Position numbers and translations under genes: made by a program. A DNA stretch of 64,000 nt from JBGSKV01 sp041740975 (lineage in GTDB: Bacteria > Bdellovibrionota_B > Oligoflexia > Oligoflexales > JALZUQ01): contig JBGSKV010000042.1 of the NCBI GenBank assembly GCA_041740975.1, forward strand, positions 23,075 through 87,074. Direction: 5' to 3'. Positions 1 to 8,881 of the stretch are shown here, piece by piece. Position 1 is the stretch's first letter. Every line of letters begins with the position of its first letter. The notes beneath the pieces are model-generated. The model was not told the origin of the DNA, did no database searches, and was given only the letters and a program-made list of their open reading frames with translations.

Positions 1-510
1 ACCTACACGCACTATATTCTTTACGCCGCCGTCCAAGCCATCAAAGAACATCCCATTGTGAATGTATCGATCGATGGCGATGAGATTTTGTTCAAAGATC
101 AGATCAATATCGGCGTTGCCGTGGCCATTGAATCTGGCTTGATTGTTCCGGTTGTGAAGAATTCGCAAAACCTGAGTTTTGAAGAAATGGCCAAAGCCAT
201 TGATGAACTAGTCTTCAAAGCGCGTAACAAAAAACTTGCGCCGACTGATGTTCGCGGCGGAACGTTCTCTGTGACCAACCCTGGACTTTATGGATCGATC
301 AGCTCGAATCCAATTATCAATCAGCCGCAGGTCGCTATTTTGGGAGTGGGGCAGATCGTTGAGAGACCAGTCGCACGGGAAGGAAAAGTCGTTATTCATC
401 CTATGATGATGATTAGCCTTACCTTCGATCATCGCGTGGTGGATGGCGAAGCGGGCGCGAAGTATTTGGCGACGCTTAAGAAGATCCTTGAAGAAAAGTC
501 TGGGTTTTAG
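1..510 (+). CDS. 2-oxoacid dehydrogenase E2 acyltransferase, C-terminal part (partial)
   Basis: The reading frame is open from the first base, so the gene starts upstream of the window. The visible 169 residues are the catalytic core of a dihydrolipoyl acyltransferase: a conserved GGTFSVTNPG segment, a PQVAILGVG segment, and the active-site motif DHRVVDG (His and Asp catalytic) near the C-terminus. It transfers acyl groups from lipoyl-lysine to CoA in a pyruvate, 2-oxoglutarate or branched-chain dehydrogenase complex. Which complex cannot be decided without the lipoyl domain and the neighbouring E1 gene. The lipoyl cofactor would be made by LipA, encoded at 59.3 kb in the same window. The family call is firm; substrate is open. 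Confidence 0.93.
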   Translation, partial: TYTHYILYAAVQAIKEHPIVNVSIDGDEILFKDQINIGVAVAIESGLIVPVVKNSQNLSFEEMAKAIDELVFKARNKKLAPTDVRGGTFSVTNPGLYGSISSNPIINQPQVAILGVGQIVERPVAREGKVVIHPMMMISLTFDHRVVDGEAGAKYLATLKKILEEKSGF

Positions 511-566
511 GAGATTCTTCGCATCATGTGCAAAGCACGCTGATGGCTCTGGATGACAGAGCTTCG
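510..566. repeat. Intergenic GGAGATCCTTCG / CTGGATGAC-type repeat
   Basis: Starts at the stop codon of the E2 gene with ggagattcttcg and ends with ctctggatgac. The same pair of end motifs recurs at 2256, 12571 and, inverted, at 17235. Weaker relatives are seen near 4190, 27120 and 51996. It lies between convergent genes. Confidence 0.55.
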
Positions 567-598
567 TATAATATGACGAGGGCTCAGTGTCTAACTAT

Positions 599-1078
599 TT
601 AATTAAAATAATTGCCAACCGGTTTCGCGTTGGACCAACCACAGTTGCACGGACAATAAATCATAACTTGGCCTTGGCCAGATGAATCTCGTCCTTCGTG
701 ATCATCGATGGGAAGATTCATATCAGCCATAAAGTGAATATCGCAAATATTGCTGGACGTCTCCACCTTGTACTTTCCCATATTGTAGGTTTTCGCCTTC
801 GTCGCCGTGAAACCTTGTAACGCAGAAAGCTGCTTAGCTCTTGCGAAACATTCGCTGCAGTTGTTTATCAGTTCGGTACTGTCTGGCGTTATCGTCGAAG
901 GTTGAGGAGTGTTACCTGCCGGTAAGGTTCCCGTAACACCTGGATTTGGATTAGAGGTGTTCGTGTTGGCTTGATTATTGGTCGCCGGTTGTTTTGGAGA
1001 AACAACAGGAGTACCAGCATCGAAATCACTCGATGAACATGCCGTGACCAGGACGAGGGACAATAGTATTCGCGCCAT
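599..1078 (-). CDS. Small lipoprotein, unknown function
   Basis: 159 residues. A short hydrophobic N-terminus ends in a lipobox-like VTAC at residues 11-14, so the mature protein is probably a lipid-anchored lipoprotein. A Pro/Thr/Asn-rich spacer follows (about residues 20-65), then a Cys-containing C-terminal domain with a CSEC motif and a CPCNCGW end. The start ATG is preceded by GGAG at suitable distance. The gene is convergent with the E2 gene and divergent from the calcium-binding protein at 1487. I do not recognise the C-terminal domain; the paired Cys suggest disulfides or a metal site. Confidence 0.8.
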   Translation of the reverse strand: MARILLSLVLVTACSSSDFDAGTPVVSPKQPATNNQANTNTSNPNPGVTGTLPAGNTPQPSTITPDSTELINNCSECFARAKQLSALQGFTATKAKTYNMGKYKVETSSNICDIHFMADMNLPIDDHEGRDSSGQGQVMIYCPCNCGWSNAKPVGNYFN

Positions 1079-1486
1079 AATCGTAGCTCCACTAATATAA
1101 AAAAATCTTTTTTTGACTTAAGGATTGTAAATGCAAGATTTGTACCTGGCTAAAACACCCACAATATCCCGTTTACATTGATGTTTTTTGATTTGGCGGT
1201 GTCGAGAGTTTTGACGTTGTCGAATAAGTCCTTAGCGATCTGGACAAAACGGAAAGAACAACTTTACATTCGGACATTACTTCCGCGATATTTTCGAGAC
1301 TAAATTAGTCATCGTTCAATACTTGGACAACTAAAGAGTGTATCAATACTCAGAAATGACTAGTGTTTTCGTAGTTCCTAAAGTGGCATTTTGTTTGCAT
1401 CACTTATTGAGGATATCGGAGTCCTAACAAGTGTCGGCTGTCATTGAATTTGTTTTTGTATGTGATTCTAACGGATGAGTTGATTT
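1079..1486. other. Divergent intergenic region (about 400 bp)
   Basis: AT-rich spacer between two divergently transcribed genes for exported proteins, so it should hold two promoters. I see no convincing -35/-10 pair, terminator, RNA gene or repeat beyond short imperfect palindromes. Confidence 0.4.
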
Positions 1487-2173
1487 GTGAACTTGAGAAG
1501 CTTTCATTTTTTGGTTTCAACTTTTGTGTGGCAGTCCTTCATTCTGTTGGGATTCTTGTTTTCGCTCTCAGCTTTGGCTTCGTCCGCTCCCTTAGACTTT
1601 GTGACTCCACTCGTTTTGGACCTTGATGGAAATGGCAAGGTTGATCTCGTCAGTCCGTTTGATCTGACGACTCGCGTTCACTTTAGTTTCACGGGTGACA
1701 ACTACAAGCCGCGCACGGGATGGGTGCAAAAAGGCGACGGATTTTTAGTCCTAGACGTCAACGGCAATGGCATCATCGATAATGGCAGTGAGATGTTCGG
1801 CCCCTATTTTCAACTTGATCAGAAAAAATCTAACGGCTTTTTTCAGGACGGTTTCGCGGCGCTAGCGACTTTAGATCGGTCTAGCAGTGGCAAATCTGAT
1901 CATAAAATCGATAGCAATGATCTAGAGTTTTCGCGCTTAATGGTTTGGCAAGACACCAATCAGGACGGGGTTAGCCAAAAAGAAGAACTCAAAACCTTGG
2001 ATCAAGTGGGCATCAAAGACATTAGACTAAAAGTCCGCAAAATTTTGCCAAGTCATTCGATCTATCGCAATGCTGATAACGAAATTAAACTCCTGTCTGA
2101 ATTTGTTTTCAAGAACGGAAAGTCCGGAATGATAGCCGATGTTTGGTTTAAGCAGCGGCAGATAGATTTGTAA
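1487..2173 (+). CDS. Secreted EF-hand-like calcium-binding protein
   Basis: 228 residues from a GTG start, chosen because it is the only start giving a full signal peptide (hydrophobic stretch to about residue 32). The mature part has three Asp/Asn-rich loops of EF-hand or RTX-associated type: DLDGNGKVD, DVNGNGIIDNGSE and DTNQDGVSQKEE. The order of these loops, with GWV and LVLD between them, matches the calcium-binding module attached to large FrpC/RTX-type exoproteins; here it stands alone. Probable role: secreted or periplasmic Ca-dependent protein. A strong terminator follows the gene directly. Confidence 0.75.
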   Translation: MNLRSFHFLVSTFVWQSFILLGFLFSLSALASSAPLDFVTPLVLDLDGNGKVDLVSPFDLTTRVHFSFTGDNYKPRTGWVQKGDGFLVLDVNGNGIIDNGSEMFGPYFQLDQKKSNGFFQDGFAALATLDRSSSGKSDHKIDSNDLEFSRLMVWQDTNQDGVSQKEELKTLDQVGIKDIRLKVRKILPSHSIYRNADNEIKLLSEFVFKNGKSGMIADVWFKQRQIDL

Positions 2174-2211
2174 ATGCGCCCTATGTAATGGCGCCTACTT
2201 TTACCCGACAA

Positions 2212-2248
2212 GCCCGCAGTCTCCCCCTACTGCGGGCCCCCTTTTTTT
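2212..2248 (+). terminator. Rho-independent terminator
   Basis: Nine-bp GC-rich stem GCCCGCAGT / ACTGCGGGC with an 8-nt loop, followed by CCCC and a run of seven T. It ends the transcript of the calcium-binding protein gene. Confidence 0.9.
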
Positions 2249-2255
2249 AAACTGC

Positions 2256-2305
2256 AGGAGATCCTTCGCCTCGGCGAGCTTCGCTCTTGAGTGCTCTGGA
2301 TGACG
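2256..2305. repeat. Intergenic GGAGATCCTTCG / CTGGATGACG repeat
   Basis: Clear member of the dispersed repeat: ggagatccttcg at one end, ctctggatgacg at the other, and a small cgcctcggcgag hairpin between. It sits just after a terminator, upstream of the metalloprotease gene. Confidence 0.65.
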
Positions 2306-2397
2306 AAAGCCGAATTTAGGCGTCGAAAAAATGACGCTTTTTGCAAAGTCATTTTGAAACTTTAGGCAACCTTCACCGAAATCACTTCCCTCACTCT

Positions 2398-2403
2398 TAT
2401 AAT
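2398..2403 (+). promoter_or_regulatory. Candidate -10 box for the metalloprotease gene
   Basis: A perfect TATAAT about 115 nt upstream of the chosen ATG at 2517. No good -35 hexamer was seen at 16-18 nt, so this is only a candidate. Confidence 0.35.
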
Positions 2404-2516
2404 ATGAAGATGAACGCCCACCCCATGGTGCGACTTTGGGTTTAATGATTTCTCACATCCGCCCGATAGTCATATTGAAATTCCAACTCGAACTATCAAT
2501 AAGTAGGAAGTCGATT

Positions 2517-4175
2517 ATGAAACGTTTGTATCTTTTTGTTTTGTGCATGTTAACCGGCTGGCTAGTTAACACGGATGCCTACACGAATAAAATTTTAGTA
2601 TCTCAAACTGCCTGCAATATGTTTGCGGAAGCTAACAAACTTTATCTGGAAGATGCATACTATTCTGTTCTGAGCGATATGACGGAAGAACGTTTTAATG
2701 AAATCATTGACTCGGTTGTGAATCATTATATTCCGATTGCGGAATCACACAATGCAACACTGTATGTTGAAAGAAACTGGGATGATCCCGAAGTGAACGC
2801 CTTCGCTTCTCGACCACGACCGGGCATTTGGCAAATTGCGATGTATGGTGGTTTGGCGCGGCGCCCAGAAGTTACGGACGATGGATTTGCCATGGTGGTT
2901 TGTCATGAGCTTGGCCATCAGTTTGGCGGCTACCCCTACGCACGCTTAGATTGGGCTGCGAGCGAAGGTCAATCGGACTACTTTGCAACACAAGCGTGCG
3001 CACGAAATATATGGAAAAAAGAAATTGAAAAAAACAAGGCCGCTGCGGAATTCGCCACGCAAGATATTCGCAATTATTGCGATGCGGCATGGGATGAGGA
3101 AAACGACCGTAACCTTTGCTACCGCATAGGTGTAGGCTCGCAATCTTTGGCGCACCTCCTGGCCAAACTCCGCGGTTCAGATACGATTCCTAGCCCGGCA
3201 ACGCCAGACCAAAATGAAGTTCCGCAGACTGCAACAGTGCATCCAGATCCGCAGTGCCGTCTTGATACATATTTGAGTGGAGCTGTTTGTAGAAAAAGCT
3301 TTGATGATCTGGTGATACCTGGCCTCGTCAATGGCAACGGCTCGTCTTCTAGTGCAGCCGAAACAGAAGCTGCCAAATATTCTTGTATGCGTAGTGATGG
3401 GTCCTTTACCGGCACTCGACCACACTGCTGGTTTTCTCCTCTTATGCAGCTCCAGTTAGTCGCCAAAGATGCGCGTCTGACGGAAGTCGAAGGTAACAAT
3501 GATCAGATTATGGATCCGGGGGAGACCTATTCGTTGCATGTTCCCGTCAAGAACTCCTTTCTATTTGACGTACCGTCGGCCCAAGGAATACTAGCCGGAT
3601 CGGAAATTGAATTATTGGAAGCAAACGCAGCCTATGCTGTTTTGCCAAGTGAAACGACAACTCAACCAGAGTCTCCAGTAGTTTTCAAGATTCCTGACGC
3701 TGCCGTTTGCGGCGATAGCTTTGAGTTAGCATATGGCATTCGATCCGAACTCCTTTCGCATGATGTAAAGCTAAACTACCGCACCGGCGCCCCCGATATG
3801 CTCAATGAGATGCTTTCGACGTTCACGGAACCAATGGTGATTCCGGATAAAACTGACGCAGGTATCAGCGATGTTCTTTCTCAATCTGCGCAAGACAACG
3901 TTGCGGAAGTGGATGTTCACATCCAAATCGATCATTCCTATGTTGGTGATTTGCAGATTGAACTCAAAGAGCCCAATGGACATGTTCATGTCTTAAAGCG
4001 CAAATACGATGGTCACGGGCAAAACCTAGATCGGATCTACAAAGTCACGCCTTCTGACCCGGATGCTGCCGGTGAGTGGACCCTCAATGTTTCCGATCGC
4101 GCGATCAATGATATCGGAACTTTGAAAGCCTGGGGTTTGAAGTTTTACAGGATCAAATGTAGCTCAATGAGATAA
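2517..4175 (+). CDS. Secreted zinc metalloprotease with P/Homo B domain
   Basis: 552 residues from the ATG at 2517, chosen because AGGAAG lies upstream and a typical signal peptide begins there; an in-frame start at 2436 would bury it. The protease domain carries the zinc motif HELGH (residues 130-134) and a downstream EGQSDYFAT segment (E150) that could supply the third ligand. Several Cys pairs in the middle suit disulfides after export. The C-terminus (about residues 445-548) resembles the proprotein convertase P domain: HSYVGDLQIEL, then GEWTLNVSD and LKAWGLKF. Likely a secreted or surface protease; the substrate is unknown. Confidence 0.85.
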   Translation: MKRLYLFVLCMLTGWLVNTDAYTNKILVSQTACNMFAEANKLYLEDAYYSVLSDMTEERFNEIIDSVVNHYIPIAESHNATLYVERNWDDPEVNAFASRPRPGIWQIAMYGGLARRPEVTDDGFAMVVCHELGHQFGGYPYARLDWAASEGQSDYFATQACARNIWKKEIEKNKAAAEFATQDIRNYCDAAWDEENDRNLCYRIGVGSQSLAHLLAKLRGSDTIPSPATPDQNEVPQTATVHPDPQCRLDTYLSGAVCRKSFDDLVIPGLVNGNGSSSSAAETEAAKYSCMRSDGSFTGTRPHCWFSPLMQLQLVAKDARLTEVEGNNDQIMDPGETYSLHVPVKNSFLFDVPSAQGILAGSEIELLEANAAYAVLPSETTTQPESPVVFKIPDAAVCGDSFELAYGIRSELLSHDVKLNYRTGAPDMLNEMLSTFTEPMVIPDKTDAGISDVLSQSAQDNVAEVDVHIQIDHSYVGDLQIELKEPNGHVHVLKRKYDGHGQNLDRIYKVTPSDPDAAGEWTLNVSDRAINDIGTLKAWGLKFYRIKCSSMR

Positions 4176-4318
4176 TGTAAGCCAATCTGAGCACTCGGGA
4201 TGCTTCGCACTTGAAGTCCTAGGAAGACGAGGGCAGCTTCGCCTTTTCAAACTCATATTTTAGGTGTATTTCTGATTGGGAATTTTGATTCCTCAGGATC
4301 TCCTATTAGGATTGATAA

Positions 4319-4591
4319 GTGGAAAAAGAGCAACTAAAGACATTACGCGCCGCCATTGCGCAGACAGACCGCGTCATCATTGAACACATTGCGGCAAGGA
4401 TGGAATTGGTCGCGAAGATAGCCATGCTCAAACGAAAGTTACAGATACCCACCAAGGATCCGGCTGTTGAAGACGAGCTTATGAATGCCAACAAAAAGAT
4501 CGCGACGGAATGCGGAGTCCCTCTGGATTTGGTTGAAAAAATTTCGCTGTTATTGATTCGGTCATCGCTGGAGCAGCAAGATTCAAATTAA
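4319..4591 (+). CDS. Chorismate mutase, AroQ type
   Basis: 90 residues from a GTG start with AGGA upstream. The all-helical AroQ pattern is visible: an N-terminal helix with the R..I...D motif, VAKIAMLKRK in helix 1, and an ARMELV segment. The product converts chorismate to prephenate for Phe/Tyr synthesis. The length fits a minimal monofunctional enzyme. Its stop overlaps the stop of the convergent DUF2238 gene by 4 nt, and the class II DAHP synthase lies one gene further. In Mycobacterium tuberculosis a small AroQ mutase binds a class II DAHP synthase and the two regulate each other, so proximity here may be functional. Confidence 0.88.
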   Translation: MEKEQLKTLRAAIAQTDRVIIEHIAARMELVAKIAMLKRKLQIPTKDPAVEDELMNANKKIATECGVPLDLVEKISLLLIRSSLEQQDSN

Positions 4592-5208
4592 ATATTCCTT
4601 AGTTCTTTGTCGTGCAGTTTAGATAGCAAGAGTAAAGAGCTGAAGGCTCCGATCATTGCCAAAAACATATCCCACTGCGTGTCCCAAACGTCACCTTGCG
4701 TTCCCAAAAAATCATTTGCAGATTCCCCTGAGCTGATAGCGACCCACCATTCAATCATTTCGTAGAACGCACTAAAAGCAAGGCACATACTGACAACTAT
4801 AACAAAAAGCCATTTTCCACGGTGCAGTGGACTAGTCCGCAGCAAAATTTCTCGCGCGAGAATGGCCGGAATAAAACCCTGCGCTATATGCCCTATGCGA
4901 TCATAATGGTTTCTTGAGAAATGAAAGATATCTTTCATCCAAAAACCAAGTGGAACTTCGGCATAGGTGTAGTGAGCGCCTGTCATCAAGATGAGACAGT
5001 GAATGGCAATTAAAACATAAAGCAAATTTGTCAGTCGGAACCGATGGAAGGTTAGGATCAAAATTGGCATACCCATCAGGATGGGGGCCACTTCTAAAAA
5101 CCATGTAAAATAATCATGTGGTCGCACCGCCGAAACCAACATTCCGAGAATGACTAATATAAGGAGGACCAATGGCAACGTTTTGGAATGGGACTTTGCA
5201 CTCTTCAT
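4588..5208 (-). CDS. DUF2238 (YjdF-like) inner-membrane protein
   Basis: 206 residues with about six hydrophobic segments. It has the DUF2238 hallmarks: an AHYTYAEVP segment, FHFSRNHYDRIGH, and a late FSAFYEMIEWW helix with a TQGDVWDTQWDM loop. Function is unknown in the family. The ATG overlaps the stop of the DAHP synthase gene (ATGA), so it is probably translated from the same mRNA by coupling. Confidence 0.85.
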   Translation of the reverse strand: MKSAKSHSKTLPLVLLILVILGMLVSAVRPHDYFTWFLEVAPILMGMPILILTFHRFRLTNLLYVLIAIHCLILMTGAHYTYAEVPLGFWMKDIFHFSRNHYDRIGHIAQGFIPAILAREILLRTSPLHRGKWLFVIVVSMCLAFSAFYEMIEWWVAISSGESANDFLGTQGDVWDTQWDMFLAMIGAFSSLLLLSKLHDKELRNI

Positions 5209-6605
5209 AGCAACGTAGCCGGAAAAGATGGTTTCATGGGTATGACGTTCGGCGCAAAGACTTCGCGGCCAGAAAGCATATCACTCAGAATCTGACTAAT
5301 TTCTAAACCCTGGGCGGCATTTAATCGCGGATCGCAATAGGTTTCGTACCTTTTTTCCAAATCCATATCTTTAAGGTCTGAACGTCCACCAATACATTCC
5401 GTCACATCTTCACCGGTCATTTCTAAATGAATGGCCCCCAAATAAGTGCCCATCCGGGAGTGGATGCGCAGGGTTTCGCCCAGCTCATCGACGATCACGT
5501 TAAAGTCTCTCGTTTTGCGCCCGGACGAGGTCAAAAAAACATTACCGTGCATCGGATCGACACTCCACAATACACGTTGTTTATGCTTTTCAATTGTTGC
5601 AATCATGGCTGGCAAAAACTGACCCACTGACTTCAAACCGTAACGCGGGATCAGCATGATTTTGCCCCAAGCATTGCTTGGGTTCAAAAGTTTTAGCAAA
5701 TCCACGATGACAGCAGGCTCGGCCCGCTCATCTATTTTGATGCCGATGGGATTCTGTAACCCTCGAAGATACTCAACATGGGCTTCGCCAATGGTTCGTG
5801 TGCGATTACCCAACCACAAAAAGTGAGCGCCCGTATTATAATAAGCTTTGTAGTCTTCACTGAAACGGGTCATAGCGGATTCATAACTCAGCAGCAAACT
5901 TTCATGCGAAACGTAAAACTCTCCATCCCAAACCACTTGAAACGCACGGCTATTGGTTTGACGTTTGACCATGTCCCAGCTTTTGTTCATTTCCGCGAGG
6001 GTCTGTTCCCAACGATCCCAGCTTTGAGGAGAAAAGGACTTTTTATCCAGACCCCAGGCTTTCGACTGTTCCAAAGAGGGAAACTCACCATCAAACAACG
6101 CTCTAATGAAATTCAAGGTCATAGACGACTTGTGATAAGCCTCGACCAATCTTTCCGGATCGGGTTGGCGCGCGGCCAAAGTTGGCGCCATGTCGTTGAT
6201 CATATCACCGCGATATATGGGGAGGCTCAAATCACCGCGCTCTTCCACGTCATGGGATCTTGGCTTGGCGTACTGACCAGCGATGCGACCGATGCTAACG
6301 ATGGGTTTTTGAGCTGACATGCCCAGTTCCAAACTCATCTGCATCAGCAGTCCAATTTTTTTTCGGATGATATCTGGCGTGCATTGATCGAAGCGTTCGG
6401 CGCAGTCGCCCGCTTGCAAAACAAAGGCCTCACCTTGCGCGGCGGCCGAAAGTCGGCGCTTTAATTTTTCGACTTCACCCGCAAACACGAGCGGCGGATA
6501 TGACTTAATCTTAGTCAGCGCGACATCGAGTGCCGTTGCATCCGAGTAGCATGGCTGCTGACGAATCGGGAGTTTTTGCCAGGAATGGGGGAGCCAGGTT
6601 GTCAA
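5205..6605 (-). CDS. Class II 3-deoxy-7-phosphoheptulonate (DAHP) synthase
   Basis: 466 residues, the usual length for the plant-like type II enzyme. It condenses PEP and erythrose 4-phosphate as the first step of the shikimate pathway. Recognisable segments: QAGDCAERFDQ near residue 65 (metal-binding Cys), the SIGRIAGQYAKPRS motif, LWLGNRTR, GIKIDERAEP, LWSVDPMHGN and HLEMTGEDVTECIGG. The gene leads an apparent two-gene transcript with the DUF2238 protein. A chorismate mutase gene lies convergently downstream. Confidence 0.95.
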   Translation of the reverse strand: MTTWLPHSWQKLPIRQQPCYSDATALDVALTKIKSYPPLVFAGEVEKLKRRLSAAAQGEAFVLQAGDCAERFDQCTPDIIRKKIGLLMQMSLELGMSAQKPIVSIGRIAGQYAKPRSHDVEERGDLSLPIYRGDMINDMAPTLAARQPDPERLVEAYHKSSMTLNFIRALFDGEFPSLEQSKAWGLDKKSFSPQSWDRWEQTLAEMNKSWDMVKRQTNSRAFQVVWDGEFYVSHESLLLSYESAMTRFSEDYKAYYNTGAHFLWLGNRTRTIGEAHVEYLRGLQNPIGIKIDERAEPAVIVDLLKLLNPSNAWGKIMLIPRYGLKSVGQFLPAMIATIEKHKQRVLWSVDPMHGNVFLTSSGRKTRDFNVIVDELGETLRIHSRMGTYLGAIHLEMTGEDVTECIGGRSDLKDMDLEKRYETYCDPRLNAAQGLEISQILSDMLSGREVFAPNVIPMKPSFPATLL

Positions 6606-6611
6606 TTCACT

Positions 6612-6648
6612 TCTCAGCTTTCTATTAGCCTCTCAGCTTTCTATCAGC
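6612..6648. repeat. Two-copy 19-bp direct repeat upstream of DAHP synthase
   Basis: tctcagctttctattagcc is followed at once by tctcagctttctatcagc (period 19). It lies just upstream of the DAHP synthase ATG (minus strand), in the 5' leader or promoter, where a tandem site could bind a regulator. Confidence 0.45.
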
Positions 6649-6756
6649 TCTGCTGTTTCGTACGGAGACAGACGCTACCATAGAATTGTGCGGGGGCCAA
6701 AACTTCGCTATGGTCTGAATCTGATACAATAGGTTGCACGTTAAAAGGCCAATCAT

Positions 6757-7566
6757 ATGATGTCGCTACCCCAACTTTTGCTCAACCTTAGCTTTGCTTG
6801 TTTTGGGGGGTCCTTACTTTTTTTCCTAGCCGATACTCGCCACTATAAAAATGCGCACATGCATCCGCGGATAACCAAGGCCGCATGGATACTTTTTACC
6901 TTGGGCGGAATATGTTTGGTAGCGACGGCAGGTATGAACTTCAGTCACCCTTCGGCGAAATTATTGCTCGCAGTGGTCTGCTGTGTGCTAGCAGCGTGGG
7001 CCCACCGTCGTCTGCATATCTCGGCTGCAGGTGCCATGATCACACCGTTGATATTGGCTTTAGTCTTGGCAGAGTTGTTCTCCGTACCGAATTCATCCGG
7101 TTGGCGTCCGACTCAGTTCGCCCATTTTATTTTAAATGCTCACATTGTCATGGCTGTTGTGGGCGAGGCTTGCGCTATTTTTGCTTTTATTGTCGCCCTC
7201 CTTTACATGCTTCAAGACAATGCATTGAAGAGCAAAAAAATAGCGAACGTCATTGTTGATCTTCCCGCCCTCGACAAACTCGATCGCATTCTGGTGAAGT
7301 TCGTTTGGGCTGGATTTATCTTGCTAAGCTTGAGCTTGTTAACTGGATCTTTGTACACGCAGCTTTATGTCGATAACAGAACGACTCCCCTCGACGCTAA
7401 GGTGGTTTGGGCTATTGTAGTTTGGGTTTGGTACATGGTCATTCTGATTCAACGTAATGTCTTTCATAAACCAACTCGGTCCGTCGCGACCATGTGCGCC
7501 ATTGGTTTTGTGATCCTATTGTTCGGTTTTTTTGGGTTTGTCTTCAACCCCATCGGAGGCGCGTAG
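6757..7566 (+). CDS. HemX/CcsA-like cytochrome c assembly membrane protein
   Basis: 269 residues with about eight hydrophobic helices. The segment HIVMAVVGEACAIFAF followed by LYMLQD and LPALDKLDRI is typical of the CcsA/HemX family found before hemA. Such proteins handle or sense haem in the inner membrane; in Bacillus HemX lowers HemA level. The ATG has AAAAGG upstream; a second ATG follows directly. The stop is only a few bases before the hemA start, so the two genes form one operon. Confidence 0.85.
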   Translation: MMSLPQLLLNLSFACFGGSLLFFLADTRHYKNAHMHPRITKAAWILFTLGGICLVATAGMNFSHPSAKLLLAVVCCVLAAWAHRRLHISAAGAMITPLILALVLAELFSVPNSSGWRPTQFAHFILNAHIVMAVVGEACAIFAFIVALLYMLQDNALKSKKIANVIVDLPALDKLDRILVKFVWAGFILLSLSLLTGSLYTQLYVDNRTTPLDAKVVWAIVVWVWYMVILIQRNVFHKPTRSVATMCAIGFVILLFGFFGFVFNPIGGA

Positions 7567-7570
7567 GGGT

Positions 7571-8881
7571 TTGCAGTCTTCATTGCCACAAATATTCTGT
7601 TTAGGTGTCAATCACAATAGCGCTCCGGCTGCCATTCGTGAGAATTTATTTATTCCACTTGAGAAATTGTCGGCTGGTTTGCAAAACACGTCGGGCGTTT
7701 ATCATTTTTCGGAGCTGGCGGCTCTTTCGACCTGCAATCGATTTGAGTTATTCGGCGTCGTTGCGGCCGATCACGTCCTCAGTGATGAAGAACTCTTGGC
7801 GAGCTTTCAATTTCTGCAACGCCATGGGACAGGCGAAGATAAAATGGCTTCGGCTATTCAGCAGTTTCATTACCTTTACCGCAATGAAGAAGCCGTTAGA
7901 CATTTGTTCACCGTCGCTGCGAGCCTGGACTCTATGGTTGTGGGAGAAACCCAAATCACGGGGCAGTTTAAAGACGCCCTCACGATCGCTCAGCAAGCCG
8001 GAACTTTGGGAACCATACTGGATCGATTAGGACAGGACGCTCTCGCGGCCAGCAAAAAAATTCGCACGCAGACGGATATTGGCAAAAAGTCAGTTTCTGT
8101 GTGCCATTCTGCTATTGAACTTGGGCGTCGCATTTATGCGGATTTATCGGCCTATCATATCGCGGTGGTCGGAGCTGGAAATATGGCGCGCATCGCCTGT
8201 GAACACCTCAAACACCTGGGATGCCGCAACGTATCCATCATCAACCGCACAGTGGAAAAAGGCAAACTCTTGGCCGAGCATATCGGTTCCGGAAAGTTCC
8301 ACACCCTCGACGAACTCAGTCTTATATTGGCTGAGTCGGATGTTGTCATCACAGCGACGCAATCGCAGGAATTTATCATCAGACCCGAACATTTGGAGAA
8401 TATTAGCAAAGAACGTCCGATTGTGCTTTTGGATGTTTCTGTTCCGCGTAATATTGACCCGGCCTGCAATGATTTTGAAGACGTCTACCTTTTTGATATT
8501 GATGATATTCAAAAATCTATTTCCCAGAATTTGGACGATCGGAAAAAAGCCGTCGCGGATGCTTGGCAGTTTATTGATCGTGGCGTTGAACTTTACGTAC
8601 AGTGGTTAAGCCAAATGATGCTAGGCCCTATTCTGGCTGCCTATAAAAATGCTTTGACAAAGCTTGCTGACGACCAGCTTGCGAAAACCCTCTCTAAGTC
8701 GCAGCTCAAAACCCTATCCGATGAACAAAAAAAATTGATTACAGATACAGCTAAGATTATCGGAGAGCGTTGGACGGCAGTCCTCGCCCAAGCTTTCAAA
8801 GGCTTAACCCAAGAGTCCAGCCGTGACACTCTGGCGTCCTTTGACAAGGCACTCCAAAATGAAGGGCCAAAAGATGTCTAG
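7571..8881 (+). CDS. hemA: Glutamyl-tRNA reductase
   Basis: Reduces glutamyl-tRNA to glutamate-1-semialdehyde, the committed step of C5 haem synthesis. The N-terminus has GVNHNSAP and the catalytic Cys in ALSTCNRFELFG, then SLDSMVVGETQI, and a nucleotide-binding VVGAGNMA segment. I place the start at TTG 7571 because GGAGG lies 11 nt upstream and the family begins near this point; an earlier TTG at 7532 would overlap hemX. About 436 residues. It overlaps hemC by 8 nt. Confidence 0.95.
   Translation: MQSSLPQIFCLGVNHNSAPAAIRENLFIPLEKLSAGLQNTSGVYHFSELAALSTCNRFELFGVVAADHVLSDEELLASFQFLQRHGTGEDKMASAIQQFHYLYRNEEAVRHLFTVAASLDSMVVGETQITGQFKDALTIAQQAGTLGTILDRLGQDALAASKKIRTQTDIGKKSVSVCHSAIELGRRIYADLSAYHIAVVGAGNMARIACEHLKHLGCRNVSIINRTVEKGKLLAEHIGSGKFHTLDELSLILAESDVVITATQSQEFIIRPEHLENISKERPIVLLDVSVPRNIDPACNDFEDVYLFDIDDIQKSISQNLDDRKKAVADAWQFIDRGVELYVQWLSQMMLGPILAAYKNALTKLADDQLAKTLSKSQLKTLSDEQKKLITDTAKIIGERWTAVLAQAFKGLTQESSRDTLASFDKALQNEGPKDV

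Noticed and set aside
3119..3499. 126-codon minus-strand ORF
   Set aside because: Lies opposite the metalloprotease gene, without a start signal or recognisable domain.
5778..6317. 179-codon plus-strand ORF
   Set aside because: Antisense shadow of the highly conserved DAHP synthase.
8079..8609. 176-codon plus-strand ORF
   Set aside because: Out-of-frame shadow of hemA.
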